From Streptomyces muensis (GTDB lineage: Bacteria; Actinomycetota; Actinomycetes; Streptomycetales; Streptomycetaceae): 54,836 nucleotides of DNA. The first letter of the stretch is position 1. Each line of letters starts with the position of its first letter. A model generated the notes under the pieces. That model had not been told where the DNA came from, did not search any database, and saw only the letters and a program-made list of their open reading frames with translations. Where the stretch lies: NCBI RefSeq assembly GCF_021474425.1, contig NZ_JAKEIP010000033.1, positions 1 through 54,836 on the forward strand, read 5' to 3'. The position numbers and the translations under genes were made by a program. Shown one piece after another: positions 24,710-33,952 of this stretch.

Positions 24710-24760
24710 GGAACCTCCGTATGGGGCGGACCCGGCAGGGACGACCCGGGTCCGTCGTTT

Positions 24761-24792
24761 GGGTGGCCCGCGCGGGGGAGCACGGGCCACCC
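24761..24792 (-). terminator. Hairpin between galM-like and aminotransferase genes
   Basis: Perfect 10-bp stem, GGGTGGCCCG (24761-24770) with CGGGCCACCC (24783-24792), loop 12 nt. It lies 140 nt after the epimerase stop on the minus strand and may end that transcript. Confidence 0.5.
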
Positions 24793-24931
24793 ATACATAC
24801 GGAGGCTGGGGTGGCGCTGTTCAACCACTGGGAAATCGGTGAGAACTTGTGTGGCACCTGTGAAGAACCGTCACAAGGGACGGTTCGACGGGCTCGGCGG
24901 CTGAACGCGGGCTCGGCAGCCGATCACAGGC

Positions 24932-25978
24932 TCAGACGCTGAACGAGTGCACCGTCGTCGAGCGGTACGTCTGACCGGGGCGCAGCACCGTCGACGGGTA
25001 CGACGGCTTGTTCGGCGAGTCCGGGAAGTGCTGCGTCTCCAGGCACAGCGCGTCACCCTGCCGGTAGATGTTGCCGCCCGTACCGACGAGCGTGCCGTCG
25101 AGGAAGTTGCCGGAGTAGAACTGCAGGCCCGGCTCGGTGGTCGCCATCCGCAGGGTGCGGCCGGAGGACGGGTCCTTCAGCGTGGCGCACCACTCGGGGC
25201 GCGGTGAGACGCCCTTGTCCAGCACCCAGTTGTGGTCGATGCCCTTGGCGTGCAGCAGCTGGGGGTGGGCTGCGCGCAGGGCCTCGCCTATTCGCCTGGT
25301 GCGGAGGAAGTCGAAGGGGGTGCCCGCGACGGGGGCCGGCTCGCCGGTGGGGATGAGGCCCGGGTCGACGGGGGTGTAGCGGGACGCGGCGATCTTCAGC
25401 TCGTGGTTCTCGATCGTGCCGCTGCCCTCGCCGGCGAGGTTCCAGTAGACGTGGCTGGTGAGGTTGACGACGGTGGCCTTGTCGGTGGTGGCCGCGTAGT
25501 CGATGCGCCAGTCGCCGTGCTTGGTGAGGGTGTACGTGACCGTCACCTTGAGCGTGCCCGGGTAGCCCATCTCGCCGTCGACGGACGTGTGGTGCAGGTG
25601 CAGACCGACGTCGGAGCCCTTGGTGAACGGCTCGACGTCCCATACGCGCTGGTCGAAGCCCTTGGCGCCGCCGTGCAGGCTGTTCCCGCCGTCGTTGACG
25701 TCGACCTGGTGGGCCTCGCCGTCGAGCGTGAACCGGCCCTCGCCGATGCGGTTGCCGTAGCGGCCGATCAGCGCACCGAAGTACGGGCTGCCCGCGACGT
25801 AGTCCTCGATGGTGTCGAAGCCCAGCGAGATGTTGGCGTACCGGCCGCGCCGGTCCGGGACCTCCAGGGACTGCACGACGCCGCCGTAGGAGAGGACCTT
25901 CATCCGCGTGCCGCCGCCCGCCAGCGACCAGCTGTGGACCTCCGTGCCGTCGGCGAGCTTGCCGAAGAGTTCCTTCAC
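24932..25978 (-). CDS. galM: Aldose 1-epimerase (mutarotase)
   Basis: 348 residues of the galactose mutarotase family. Visible are the substrate-site arginine in GRYGNRI, the His in NSLHGG (about 100), VNLTSHVYWNL with the catalytic His (about 170), and the late LQFYSGNFLDG. The catalytic Glu is probably the one in LCLETQHFPDSPN. It interconverts alpha and beta anomers of sugars entering from the CUT2 importers upstream. The start is GTG. It lies 68 nt after the MmsB-type permease gene, with a terminator-like hairpin in between. Confidence 0.88.
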   Translation of the reverse strand: MKELFGKLADGTEVHSWSLAGGGTRMKVLSYGGVVQSLEVPDRRGRYANISLGFDTIEDYVAGSPYFGALIGRYGNRIGEGRFTLDGEAHQVDVNDGGNSLHGGAKGFDQRVWDVEPFTKGSDVGLHLHHTSVDGEMGYPGTLKVTVTYTLTKHGDWRIDYAATTDKATVVNLTSHVYWNLAGEGSGTIENHELKIAASRYTPVDPGLIPTGEPAPVAGTPFDFLRTRRIGEALRAAHPQLLHAKGIDHNWVLDKGVSPRPEWCATLKDPSSGRTLRMATTEPGLQFYSGNFLDGTLVGTGGNIYRQGDALCLETQHFPDSPNKPSYPSTVLRPGQTYRSTTVHSFSV

Positions 25979-26003
25979 GGGTTGCTCCCCGCCCTTCTCA
26001 CAT

Positions 26004-26039
26004 GAAAGGGGCCCCGCCCTCAGGCGAGGCCCCCTTTCC
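26004..26039 (-). terminator. Terminator or attenuator after the mmsB-like gene
   Basis: On minus, GAAAGGGGG..CTCGCC pairs with GGCGGGGCCCCTTTC, about 12 bp with one bulge, 8 nt after the permease stop. It should reduce readthrough into the epimerase gene. Confidence 0.6.
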
Positions 26040-26046
26040 GGTCCTG

Positions 26047-27291
26047 TCAGCTACCGACCTTGCGCTTGTTCCACACGTCGAAACCGACCGCCGCCAGCAG
26101 TACCAGGCCCTTGATGACCTGCTGCCAGTCGGTGCCGATGCCGACGAGGTTCATGCCGTTGTTCAGCACGCCCAGGACCAGGCCACCGATGATCGCGCCG
26201 AGGACCGTGCCGACGCCGCCGCTCATCGACGCGCCGCCGATGAACGAGGCGGCGATGGCCTCCAGCTCGAAGTTGAGGCCGGCCTTGGGGGAGGCCGCGT
26301 TGAAGCGGGCGGCGAACACCAGACCCGCCAGGGCCGCGAGCATGCCCATGTTCAGGAAGACCAGGAAGGTGACCTTCTTGTCCTTCACACCCGACAGCTT
26401 GGCCGCGGGCAGGTTGCCGCCGATCGCGTAGATGTGGCGGCCGACGATCGCGTTGCGCATGACGTAGCCGAAGCCGACGAGCAGCACGCCCAGGATGAGC
26501 AGCACGATCGGGGCGCCCTTGTAGCTGGCGAGCAGCATCGTCAGCGTCAGGATGGCGGCGCCGAGCGCGACCAGCTTCAGCAGGAACAGGTTGAAGGGCG
26601 GGACGTCGAGGTTGAACTCCTGCTGGCGGCGGCGGTCACGGAACTCCTGGAAGACCACGAACGCGATCATCGCGAAGCCGAGCAGCAGGGTGAGGTTGTG
26701 GTAGTTCGTGTTCGGGCCGACCTCGGGCAGGAAGCCGTTGGCGACCTTCTGCAGGCCCTCCGGGAACGGGCCGAGGGTCTGGCCCTCCAGGAAGATCTCG
26801 GTCAGACCGCGGAAGATCAGCATGCCCGCGAGGGTCACGATGAAGGATGGTATGCCGCCGTAGGCGATGAAGAACCCCTGGACGGCACCGGCGAGGGCGC
26901 CGACGGCCAGGCACAGCAGCACGGCCAGCGGCCATGGCATGTCGTTCTTGACCATGAACACGGCGGCCATCGCCCCGACGAACGCCGTCAGTGATCCCAC
27001 CGACAGGTCGATGTGGCCGGCGATGATGACCAGCATCATGCCGATCGCGAGGATCAGGATGTAGCTGTTCTGCAGCACCAGGTTGGAGACGTTGCGCGGC
27101 AGCAGCAGGTCACCGTCGGTCCACACGGCGAACAGCGCCACGATCAGGCCGAGGGCGATCAGCATGCCGTACTGCCGCATGTTGCGGCGCATGCCGTCCA
27201 TCACCAGCTGGAGCAGACCGTCGCCCGCGGCCCCTCCGCTCTTGCCCGGCGGCGCGGGGGCCGGGGTCTTGGCGGTCACATCCGTGCTCAT
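26047..27291 (-). CDS. mmsB: CUT2 monosaccharide ABC permease (MmsB/GguB type)
   Basis: 414 residues with about ten membrane spans and a long hydrophobic core. It contains the permease signature [11 protein letters not shown] and the late [20 protein letters not shown]. The length and the extra polar loop near residue 210-230 match the multiple-monosaccharide MmsB subgroup rather than RbsC. The start overlaps the stop of the ATPase gene (ATGA). It forms the channel for ChvE-type binding protein and MmsA. Confidence 0.88.
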   Translation of the reverse strand: MSTDVTAKTPAPAPPGKSGGAAGDGLLQLVMDGMRRNMRQYGMLIALGLIVALFAVWTDGDLLLPRNVSNLVLQNSYILILAIGMMLVIIAGHIDLSVGSLTAFVGAMAAVFMVKNDMPWPLAVLLCLAVGALAGAVQGFFIAYGGIPSFIVTLAGMLIFRGLTEIFLEGQTLGPFPEGLQKVANGFLPEVGPNTNYHNLTLLLGFAMIAFVVFQEFRDRRRQQEFNLDVPPFNLFLLKLVALGAAILTLTMLLASYKGAPIVLLILGVLLVGFGYVMRNAIVGRHIYAIGGNLPAAKLSGVKDKKVTFLVFLNMGMLAALAGLVFAARFNAASPKAGLNFELEAIAASFIGGASMSGGVGTVLGAIIGGLVLGVLNNGMNLVGIGTDWQQVIKGLVLLAAVGFDVWNKRKVGS

Positions 27292-28838
27292 CGGGATACC
27301 TCTTTGTCCTTTGTCATCTGACGCATCAGCGATTCCTGCGAGGCCTCTTCCCGTGAGAACTCACCGGTCAGCCGCCCCGCGGCCATCGTGTAGATGCGGT
27401 CGCACATGCCGAGCAGTTCCGGCAGCTCGGAGGAGATGAAGACGACCGCCTTGCCCTGGGCGGCCAGCTGGTCGATGACCGTGTAGATCTCGTACTTGGC
27501 ACCGACGTCGATGCCACGCGTCGGCTCGTCCAGGATCAGCACGTCCGGACCCGCGAAGATCCACTTGCTGAGGACGACCTTCTGCTGGTTGCCGCCGGAC
27601 AGCTTGCCCACCGGCTCGAAGACGGTCGGTGCCTTGATGTTCATGGACTTGCGGAAGCCCTCGGCGACCTGCCGCTCCTCGTGCTCGTCGACCACACCGC
27701 CCTTGGCGACCTTGCCCAGCGCGCTGAGCGAGATGTTGCGGTTGATGGTGTCGATGAGGTTGAGGCCGTAGTGCTTGCGGTCCTCGGTGACGTACGCGAT
27801 GCCGTTCTTGACCGCCTCGGGCACGGACTTCGTACGGATCTCCTTGCCGTCCTTGAGGACCGTGCCGCCGTGGTAGCGGCCGTAGGTCCGCCCGAAGACG
27901 CTCATCGCGAGTTCGGTGCGGCCGGCGCCCATCAGGCCCGCGATGCCGACGATCTCGCCGCGCCGCACGGACAGGGACACGTCGTCGACGACCTTGCGCT
28001 GCTGGTCGATCGGGTGGTGCACGGTCCAGTTGCGGATCTCCAGCGCGGGGGCGGAGCCCTCCTCCGGCTCGTGCGGAGTGCGGTCCGGGAACCGGTTCTC
28101 CAGGTCGCGGCCGACCATCCCGCTGATGATCCGGTCCTCGGTGGTCTCCTTGGCCTTCACATCGAGGGTCTCGATGGTCTTGCCGTCACGGATGATCGTC
28201 ACCGAGTCGGCGACCTTGCGGATCTCGTTGAGCTTGTGGGAGATGATGATCGAGGTGATGCCCTGCTTCTTCAACTCCAGGATGAGATCCAGGAGTTTGC
28301 CGCTGTCCTCGTCGTTCAGGGCCGCGGTCGGCTCATCCAGGATGAGCAGCTTCACCTTCTTCGACAGCGCCTTCGCGATCTCCACCAGCTGCTGCTTGCC
28401 CACGCCGATGTCGGCGACGCGGGTGTCCGGGTGGTCGGACAGGCCGACCCGGCGCAGCAGTTCGGTGGCGTGCCGCAGGGTCTCCCGCCAGTCGACGAAC
28501 CCGCCCTTGGCGTGCTCGTTGCCGAGGAAGATGTTCTCCGCGAGGGAGAGGTACGGCGACAGCGCCAGTTCCTGGTGGATGATGACGATGCCGCGGTGCT
28601 CGCTCGCCCGGATGTCCTTGAACTCGCAGACTTCACCCTCGAAGAGGATGTCCCCTTCGTAGGTGCCGTGCGGGTGGACGCCGGAGAGGACCTTCATCAG
28701 GGTCGACTTACCGGCGCCGTTCTCCCCGCAGATGGCGTGGACCTCGCCCTGCTGGACGGTCAGCGTGACGTCCGACAGCGCCTTGACGCCGGGAAAGGTC
28801 TTGACGATCGAGCGCATTTCCAGGACGGGTCCCGCCAT
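27288..28838 (-). CDS. mmsA: CUT2 monosaccharide ABC ATPase, double domain (MmsA type)
   Basis: 516 residues with two ABC domains. Domain 1 has Walker [10 protein letters not shown], a signature-like [13 protein letters not shown] and Walker [12 protein letters not shown]. Domain 2 has the degenerate Walker A LMGAGRTE, signature [14 protein letters not shown] and [13 protein letters not shown]. The asymmetry is typical of CUT2 ATPases. The ATG at 28838 behind GGAAGG is preferred over an upstream TTG at 28853. It lies between the ChvE-like and MmsB genes. Confidence 0.92.
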   Translation of the reverse strand: MAGPVLEMRSIVKTFPGVKALSDVTLTVQQGEVHAICGENGAGKSTLMKVLSGVHPHGTYEGDILFEGEVCEFKDIRASEHRGIVIIHQELALSPYLSLAENIFLGNEHAKGGFVDWRETLRHATELLRRVGLSDHPDTRVADIGVGKQQLVEIAKALSKKVKLLILDEPTAALNDEDSGKLLDLILELKKQGITSIIISHKLNEIRKVADSVTIIRDGKTIETLDVKAKETTEDRIISGMVGRDLENRFPDRTPHEPEEGSAPALEIRNWTVHHPIDQQRKVVDDVSLSVRRGEIVGIAGLMGAGRTELAMSVFGRTYGRYHGGTVLKDGKEIRTKSVPEAVKNGIAYVTEDRKHYGLNLIDTINRNISLSALGKVAKGGVVDEHEERQVAEGFRKSMNIKAPTVFEPVGKLSGGNQQKVVLSKWIFAGPDVLILDEPTRGIDVGAKYEIYTVIDQLAAQGKAVVFISSELPELLGMCDRIYTMAAGRLTGEFSREEASQESLMRQMTKDKEVSR

Positions 28839-28870
28839 GGTCGTGCCTTCCAATCAGAGTGTGCCGGCGG

Positions 28871-29983
28871 TTACTTGAGGTCGCTTTCCTTGATGTAGCC
28901 GGAGTCGACGACCGTCTTCTGGTAGTTGGTCTTGTCGACGCTGACCGGGGTGAGCAGGTACGCCGGGACGACCTTGGCACCGTTGTCGTAGGTCTTGGTG
29001 TCGTTGACCTCGGGCTTCTTGCCGTTGAGCGCCGCGTCGACCATGTTCGAGGCGACCTTGGCGAGCTCACGGGTGTCCTTGTAGACCGTCATCGACTGCT
29101 CGTCGGCGATGATCGACTTCACCGAGGCGACCTCGGCGTCCTGGCCGGTGACGATCGGCCACGGCTTGGCCTTGGAGCCGTAGTCGTCCGAGCGCAGGGC
29201 GGAGAGGATGCCGATGGAGATGCCGTCGTACGGCGAGAGGACCGCGTCGACGCGCTCGCTCTTGTAGGCCGAGGTCAGGATGTCGTCCATGCGCTTCTGG
29301 GCGGTGCCGCCGTCCCAGCGCAGGGTGGTGACCTGGTTCAGGGCGGTCTGCTTGGAGCGGACGACGAGCTGCTTCTTGTCGATGTACGGCTGCAGGACGT
29401 TCATGGCGCCCTGGAAGAAGTAGCGGGTGTTGTTGTCGTCGTTGGAGCCGGCGAACAGCTCGATGTTGAACGGGCCCTTCTTGGAGCCGTCCTTCAGGCC
29501 GAGCTTCTCGACGATGTAGTTGCCCTGGAGCTCGCCGACCTTCTCGTTGTCGAACGAGGCGTAGTAGTCGACGTTCTCGGTGCCGAGGATCAGCCGGTCG
29601 TAGGAGATGACCGGGATGTCGGCGTCCTTGGCCTGCTGGAGCACGTTGTTCATCGACTTGTTGTCGATGGCGGCGACGATCAGCGCCTTGACGCCCTGGG
29701 TGATCAGGTTCTCGATCTGGCCGACCTGCTGGTCCGGGTCGTCCTCGCCGTAGACCAGCTTGGTCTTGTAGCCCTTGGACTCCAGGTCCTTGACGACGTT
29801 GTTGCCGTCGGCGATCCAGCGCTCGGAGGACTTGGTCGGCATCGCGATGCCGATGGTCGCGCCCTTGGTGTCGCCGGCCTCCTCCTTGCTGCCGCCCTCG
29901 CCGCTCTGGCCACAGGCGGACAGGGTCAGGGCGAGGGAGGCGGCTCCGGCTATGGCGGCGAGTGCGGCTCTGCGATTACGCAT
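28871..29983 (-). CDS. chvE: Sugar-binding lipoprotein (ChvE/MmsC-type)
   Basis: 370 residues. The lipobox LTLSAC places Cys at about residue 24, so the protein is membrane-anchored outside the cell. The mature part is a periplasmic-binding-protein type I fold ([42 protein letters not shown]) of the ChvE group that binds several aldoses such as xylose, arabinose and glucose. Of several in-frame ATGs, 29983 is chosen because AGGA lies 8 nt upstream. First gene of the three-gene CUT2 unit; a 145-bp gap before it should hold its promoter. Confidence 0.9.
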   Translation of the reverse strand: MRNRRAALAAIAGAASLALTLSACGQSGEGGSKEEAGDTKGATIGIAMPTKSSERWIADGNNVVKDLESKGYKTKLVYGEDDPDQQVGQIENLITQGVKALIVAAIDNKSMNNVLQQAKDADIPVISYDRLILGTENVDYYASFDNEKVGELQGNYIVEKLGLKDGSKKGPFNIELFAGSNDDNNTRYFFQGAMNVLQPYIDKKQLVVRSKQTALNQVTTLRWDGGTAQKRMDDILTSAYKSERVDAVLSPYDGISIGILSALRSDDYGSKAKPWPIVTGQDAEVASVKSIIADEQSMTVYKDTRELAKVASNMVDAALNGKKPEVNDTKTYDNGAKVVPAYLLTPVSVDKTNYQKTVVDSGYIKESDLK

Positions 29984-30127
29984 GATCATCATCCTTGATG
30001 TGTGTGTGGCAGGGCTCGGTCCGGCCGTGCGAAGACGCTTGCGGGCGGTGCGGGTAAGACCGAGATGAGGGTGTGTCGGATTGTGTTCGACTGCGTCTTC
30101 TTTTGTGAAGGGGGATTGTCCGGAACG

Positions 30128-31096
30128 TTATGCGGGAATTTCGAACCGCTTCAGCGTCCCGGGCAGCCGTGAACCGAGAGGCGCCATGTCGCCGTCAGCT
30201 CCGTGCCGTGCGAGCAGGTCCAACGCCAGACGTCCGCGCCGTACGCGTTCCTTGGCGGTGGCCAGCGTCAGGTCCCTCATGTGGTGGCCGTAGGGGTAGA
30301 TCCCGGGGGCCTTGGAGAGCCCGAACTTCAGGTAGAGCGGTGCGCCGCGCCGGATCAGCTCTGCGACCTCGTACATCCGGATGTAGCCGCCGAGGTCGTC
30401 GGGCGCCTCGATGTACATGTCCATGGGGGCGGCGGAGACGCGGCGGATCTCGGTGAGGTGATCCAGTGTCAGGTCGCTGGGCACGTTGATCGAGTCGCCG
30501 CCGAGGTTCTCGTACACGGCGTACGCCGTCGGGTTGACCGGGCCGATCAGCGCCGAGACCTTGAGCGTCGTGTCGGCCGGCAGGATCCCCGCGACCCGCG
30601 CCCGGTGCAGCGTCCACAGCACGCCCTCGTCGGCGACGAGGAGGCACTTCACACCCAGCTCGGTGGCGCGTACGGCGTCCTCGACGCACCCGGCGACCGC
30701 GTCATGGCCCCGGGCGCGCAGTCCGCCGCCCTTGGAGTCGGTACGGGTGGAGCCGCCGATGTCCCAGGTGCCGCGCGGGCCGGTGAACAGGCAGAGCTCG
30801 ATGTCGCGCTCGGCGGTCGCCTCCACCATCTCGGTGATCTCGGCGTCGGTGAGCATCCAGACACCGCTGCCCTGGCTGATCCGGTGGATCGGCACATCGA
30901 GCCGCGAGGACTCCTTGAGGACCACGGCGAGCGCCTCGGGCCCCTCCACGGAGGGAACCTCGGTGCGCCAGCGGCCGCCGCCGGGGAAGGTGTGCGGAGA
31001 GGCGTCGGAGGGGTCGAGGGCGGGCGCCCCCAGGCCGAGTGCGGCGAGCGCCTGCTCGCCGGGTCGGCGCGGCGTCGGAGCGGTGGTGTCGGTCAC
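30128..31096 (-). CDS. Unassigned TIM-barrel-like protein (U32-peptidase-like?)
   Basis: 322 residues, soluble. Alternating strand-helix pattern with IELCLFTGP, CLLVADEGV, LKVSALIGPVNPTA, DSINVPSDLTLDHLTEIRR and MDMYIEAPDDLGGY. The pattern suggests a TIM barrel; a distant resemblance to U32-type barrels is possible but no catalytic motif is clear. It lies between sugar dehydrogenase and sugar importer genes and has its own TTCGA-type dyad just upstream (31112-31125), so it belongs to the sugar regulon. The start is GTG with AAGGAC upstream. I do not assign a reaction. Confidence 0.6.
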   Translation of the reverse strand: MTDTTAPTPRRPGEQALAALGLGAPALDPSDASPHTFPGGGRWRTEVPSVEGPEALAVVLKESSRLDVPIHRISQGSGVWMLTDAEITEMVEATAERDIELCLFTGPRGTWDIGGSTRTDSKGGGLRARGHDAVAGCVEDAVRATELGVKCLLVADEGVLWTLHRARVAGILPADTTLKVSALIGPVNPTAYAVYENLGGDSINVPSDLTLDHLTEIRRVSAAPMDMYIEAPDDLGGYIRMYEVAELIRRGAPLYLKFGLSKAPGIYPYGHHMRDLTLATAKERVRRGRLALDLLARHGADGDMAPLGSRLPGTLKRFEIPA

Positions 31097-31111
31097 AGGT
31101 TGTCCTTCATG

Positions 31112-31125
31112 TTCGATATATCGGA
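31112..31125 (-). promoter_or_regulatory. TTCGA-type operator
   Basis: The dyad TTCGATATATCGGA (plus-strand reading) lies 16 bp upstream of the GTG at 31096. It matches the operators at 3579, 20563 and 33446, but no -10 is seen at the 29-nt position, so it may control readthrough from the dehydrogenase gene. Confidence 0.55.
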
Positions 31126-31217
31126 CGGCGGTCGCGGCTCTGGTCGTGCGGGGCTTTGGGTGTACGCCGGTACGAAGTCGTCAGGTACCCCGTACCGGCG
31201 TACGGCTCAGGGGTGTG

Positions 31218-32222
31218 TCATGGCCGCAGCAGGACCTTTCCGACCTTCGGATCGCCGGACCCGACCAGCTCGATGGCCTGTGGGAACTCCTCCAGCGGCA
31301 GCTCGTGCGTGACCAGCGGCAGCGGGTCGAGGAGTCCGGCGCCGAAGACCCGCACGGTGTGCGCCCAGGCGTCCGGTGCCGCGCCGAACACGGTCTGCAC
31401 CTCCAGCTGCCGTACGACGAGATCGGTCGGGTCGAGCCCGTCCGCGCCCGGCGCCGGAATGCCCGTCAGGACCAGCCGTCCACCGCGGCGCAGCAGGGCG
31501 GCGGCGGTGCGCGCCGCGTCCGCGGACCCCGCGGTCTCGATGACGACGTCGAAGTCGCCCGGGAGTTCCTCGTCCTTGGTGCGGAAGTCCGTGGCGCCGA
31601 ACCGCTTCGACAGCTCGGCCCGGTCCGGGCGCGTCCCCACCACGAGCAGCTCGGCCGGCGAGCCCGCCTTCAGGAACTGGACGGCGAACATCCCGAGCGT
31701 CCCGGTGCCCACCACGGCCACCCGCTCGCCCGGCACCGCGTTCGCCTTGAGCGCGGCGGCCGCGATGCACGCGGCCGGCTCCAGCAGCGCAGCCGCCGTG
31801 AGGTCCGCGTCGTCCGGAAGGACATGCAGCAGGCGGGCGGGAAGCGTGAGCGTGGTGGCCATGGCGCCCGGCTGGGTGAAGCCGGTCTCCTCGTAGCCCG
31901 CCGTGCACAGGGTGGTCTCGCCCGCGTGGCAGCGGTCGCAGACCTGGCAGTTCCTGAAGCCCTCGCCCACGACCTTGCGGCCCACCAGGCTCGCGGGGAC
32001 GCCGTCGCCGACCGCCGCCACCGTCCCGGACCACTCGTGGCCCGGCGTGAGCGGATAGCGCACGTACCCCTCCGGCCGGTTGCCCTGGAAGACCTCGCGG
32101 TCACTGCCGCAGATCCCCGAGGCGTGCACCCGGACCAGGGCCTCGCCCGCTTCCGGCTGCCGGGGCTCGTGCGGGACGAGCCGATGCTCGCCCGGAGCCT
32201 CGATCACGACGGCGGTGCTCAC
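31218..32222 (-). CDS. Zinc-dependent medium-chain sugar/alcohol dehydrogenase
   Basis: 334 residues. Catalytic zinc ligands are in GICGSD (Cys37 region) and TPGHEWSG (His-Glu pair, about residue 60). The structural zinc site is partly kept (CQVCDRCHAGETTLC). A Rossmann motif VVGTGTLGMF lies at about 164. The family includes sorbitol, threonine and sugar-acid dehydrogenases. It sits 34 nt downstream of the sugar-acid dehydratase, suggesting oxidation of an aldose or of the product of the dehydratase. The start is GTG. NAD or NADP preference cannot be read with certainty. Confidence 0.82.
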   Translation of the reverse strand: MSTAVVIEAPGEHRLVPHEPRQPEAGEALVRVHASGICGSDREVFQGNRPEGYVRYPLTPGHEWSGTVAAVGDGVPASLVGRKVVGEGFRNCQVCDRCHAGETTLCTAGYEETGFTQPGAMATTLTLPARLLHVLPDDADLTAAALLEPAACIAAAALKANAVPGERVAVVGTGTLGMFAVQFLKAGSPAELLVVGTRPDRAELSKRFGATDFRTKDEELPGDFDVVIETAGSADAARTAAALLRRGGRLVLTGIPAPGADGLDPTDLVVRQLEVQTVFGAAPDAWAHTVRVFGAGLLDPLPLVTHELPLEEFPQAIELVGSGDPKVGKVLLRP

Positions 32223-32256
32223 TGGGTCCTCCCGGTGCGGGGACGGGTGTGGGCGC

Positions 32257-33420
32257 TCACTCGGTGCCCTTGGGCTTGCGCTGCTCCCAGCCGTCGGCCC
32301 ACAGGTCGAACCGGGCCTGCTGCTGCGGGAACTCCGCGGCGGCGTCGACGTCCAGCTCCACGCCGAGACCGGGCTCGTGGGAGAGGTGGAAGCAGCCGTC
32401 CTCGGGGTTCACCTGGGGTGCGCCCTTGACGACCTTCTTGATCTCCGCGTCCGCGAAGTCGTTGAAGTGCTCGAGGATCTTGAAGTTGGGGGAGGTGAAG
32501 CCGACCTGGAGGGAGGCGGCGGTCAGCACCGGCCCGCCCACGTTGTGCGGCGCGACCAGCATGTAGTGCGTCTCGGCGGTGGCGGCCAGCTTGCGGGTCT
32601 CCCAGATGCCGCCGATGTGGCCGACGTCCGGCTGGATGATGTCCACGGCCTGGCTCTCGAAGAGCTCCCGGAACTCGATGCGGTCGTGGATGCGCTCACC
32701 CGTGGCGACCGGCATGTCGACCTTGGCGGCGACCTTCTCCAGCGCCTTCAGGTTCTCCGGCGGCACCGGCTCCTCCAGCCACGCGGGCTTGAAGGGCGCC
32801 AGCTCCTTGGCCAGGCGGACGGCGGTGGCGGGGGAGAACCGGCCGTGCATCTCCAGCATCAGCTCGGCGTCCGGGCCGATCGCGTCGCGCACGGCCTCGA
32901 TCAGGGAGACCGCGTACAGGCTCTGCTCGTGGTCCAGCTCGAAGTGGCCGGTCCCGAACGGGTCGATCTTGAGCGCCCGGTAACCGCGCTCCATGACCCC
33001 CTGGGCCGCCTTGTGGTACGCCTCGGGCGTCCGCTCGGTGGTGTACCAGCCGTTGGCGTACGCCTTGACCTTGTCGGTGACCTTGCCGCCGAGCAGCTGC
33101 CAGACCGGCACGCCGAGCGCCTTGCCCTTGATGTCCCAGCAGGCCATCTCGATCACGGCGATGCCGGACATCACGATCTCGCCGGCCCGGCCGTAGTCGC
33201 CGTACTTCATCCGCTTGACGAGATCCTCGACATCGAACGGGTCCGACCCGAGAATGTGATTGGTCTTCGCCTCGTGCAGATAGCCGAGCAGCGCGTCGGT
33301 GTGGCCCAGCATGCGGGTCTCGCCGACGCCGGTGAGCCCCTCGTCGGTGTGCACCTGGACGTAGGTCAGGTTCCGCCACGGCGTTCCGACCACGTGTGTG
33401 CTGATTCCCGTGATGCGCAC
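32257..33420 (-). CDS. Enolase-superfamily sugar-acid dehydratase (galactonate/arabinonate-type)
   Basis: 387 residues of the mandelate racemase/muconate lactonising group. Metal ligands are in LMLEMHGRF (Glu), WLEEPVP (Glu) and ATGERIHD (Glu). The catalytic-side residues include RALKIDPFG, IIQPDVGHIGG (Asp) and VAPHNVGGPV (His). The nearest known roles are acid-sugar dehydratases that make 2-keto-3-deoxy acids, such as D-galactonate dehydratase; an L-arabinonate or similar substrate would fit the arabinan context but is not shown. The GTG at 33420 gives the normal start RITGISTHVV. The promoter at 33446-33512 carries two TTCGA boxes. Confidence 0.8.
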   Translation of the reverse strand: MRITGISTHVVGTPWRNLTYVQVHTDEGLTGVGETRMLGHTDALLGYLHEAKTNHILGSDPFDVEDLVKRMKYGDYGRAGEIVMSGIAVIEMACWDIKGKALGVPVWQLLGGKVTDKVKAYANGWYTTERTPEAYHKAAQGVMERGYRALKIDPFGTGHFELDHEQSLYAVSLIEAVRDAIGPDAELMLEMHGRFSPATAVRLAKELAPFKPAWLEEPVPPENLKALEKVAAKVDMPVATGERIHDRIEFRELFESQAVDIIQPDVGHIGGIWETRKLAATAETHYMLVAPHNVGGPVLTAASLQVGFTSPNFKILEHFNDFADAEIKKVVKGAPQVNPEDGCFHLSHEPGLGVELDVDAAAEFPQQQARFDLWADGWEQRKPKGTE

Positions 33421-33445
33421 GGTACTCCCTGTCCTCTTCGGTCTG

Positions 33446-33512
33446 TTCGAAATCTCGTCACTCGTTCGAAATGCTGGTCGCGACAGTAGGGACGACCACA
33501 TGCGAGTGTCAA
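33446..33512 (-). promoter_or_regulatory. Dehydratase promoter with TTCGA operators
   Basis: On minus: -35 TTGACA (33512-33507), 18-bp spacer, -10 TACTGT (33488-33483). A TTCGAA box follows at 33470-33465, and GACGAGATTTCGAA (33459-33446) begins 29 nt from the -10 start, the same distance as in the promoters at 3527 and 20511. The operator ends 25 nt before the GTG. Confidence 0.75.
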
Positions 33513-33731
33513 TGGGTCTACAAACAACGGTTTCGACGCGGTGTCGGAGGCGGCCTGCGAGGCGGATGCGACGGAGTGCGCCACGAGGGTCGCCGAGCTC
33601 CTCAAGGGCGTGTACATGCCTCACCTGGTGGGCACTCGGACAGCCCCTGACCAGGTAAAACGCCTTGGCCCTCGCGATCTGCGCCGTCCGTCGCGTTATT
33701 CAACCGTGACGACTTCTCTGACGCATCCCTC
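33513..33731. other. Intergenic stretch with no supported gene
   Basis: Between the divergent dehydratase and lacI promoters. A 64-codon GTG frame (33541-33735) has no ribosome site and no family features, so it is not called. Confidence 0.4.
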
Positions 33732-33762
33732 TTGACCGGCCCGAATTGTTAGCGCTCACAAT
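33732..33762 (+). promoter_or_regulatory. lacI-type promoter with near-ideal LacI operator
   Basis: -35-like TTGACC (33732-33737) and the dyad TTGTTAGCGCTCACAA (33746-33761), one mismatch from a perfect LacI/GalR palindrome. It overlaps the expected -10 (CACAAT, 33757-33762). It lies about 190 nt upstream of the LacI-family gene, implying autorepression. Confidence 0.7.
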
Positions 33763-33806
33763 GTCGTCCGCATTCACCAGTCGGCCCCGACGGCATGCAA
33801 GGAGGT

Positions 33807-33881
33807 ATGAGCGTCGTGTCAGCAGTGCTTCAACTCGCCTTCCCGCCCCGTGCCGTTGGTCCTTCCGGAACACCGGCATGA
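33807..33881 (+). CDS. Possible 24-residue leader peptide (uORF)
   Basis: ATG at 33807 directly follows the near-perfect ribosome site AAGGAGGT (33799-33806, rather close spacing). It encodes MSVVSAVLQLAFPPRAVGPS and four more residues, ending at 33881. It lies in the 190-nt leader of the LacI-family gene, which has its own AAGGAGG and GTG 72 nt further on. Its translation is not proven; it could be a leader peptide that modulates the regulator. Confidence 0.35.
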   Translation: MSVVSAVLQLAFPPRAVGPSGTPA

Positions 33882-33952
33882 CGCGGCCGGCGCCGAACCA
33901 TCGGCCCGCGGCGCGGGTCTTATCGGCGGACGACCGCCAAGGAGGTGCGGCC

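Noticed and set aside
31093..31110. Five-codon frame (ATG AAG GAC AAC CTG TGA) overlapping the GTG start at 31096
   Set aside because: Too short to distinguish from the ribosome site of the real gene; only a possible coupling device.
33541..33735. 64-codon GTG frame between the dehydratase and lacI promoters
   Set aside because: No ribosome site, no recognisable features, and it overlaps the lacI promoter.
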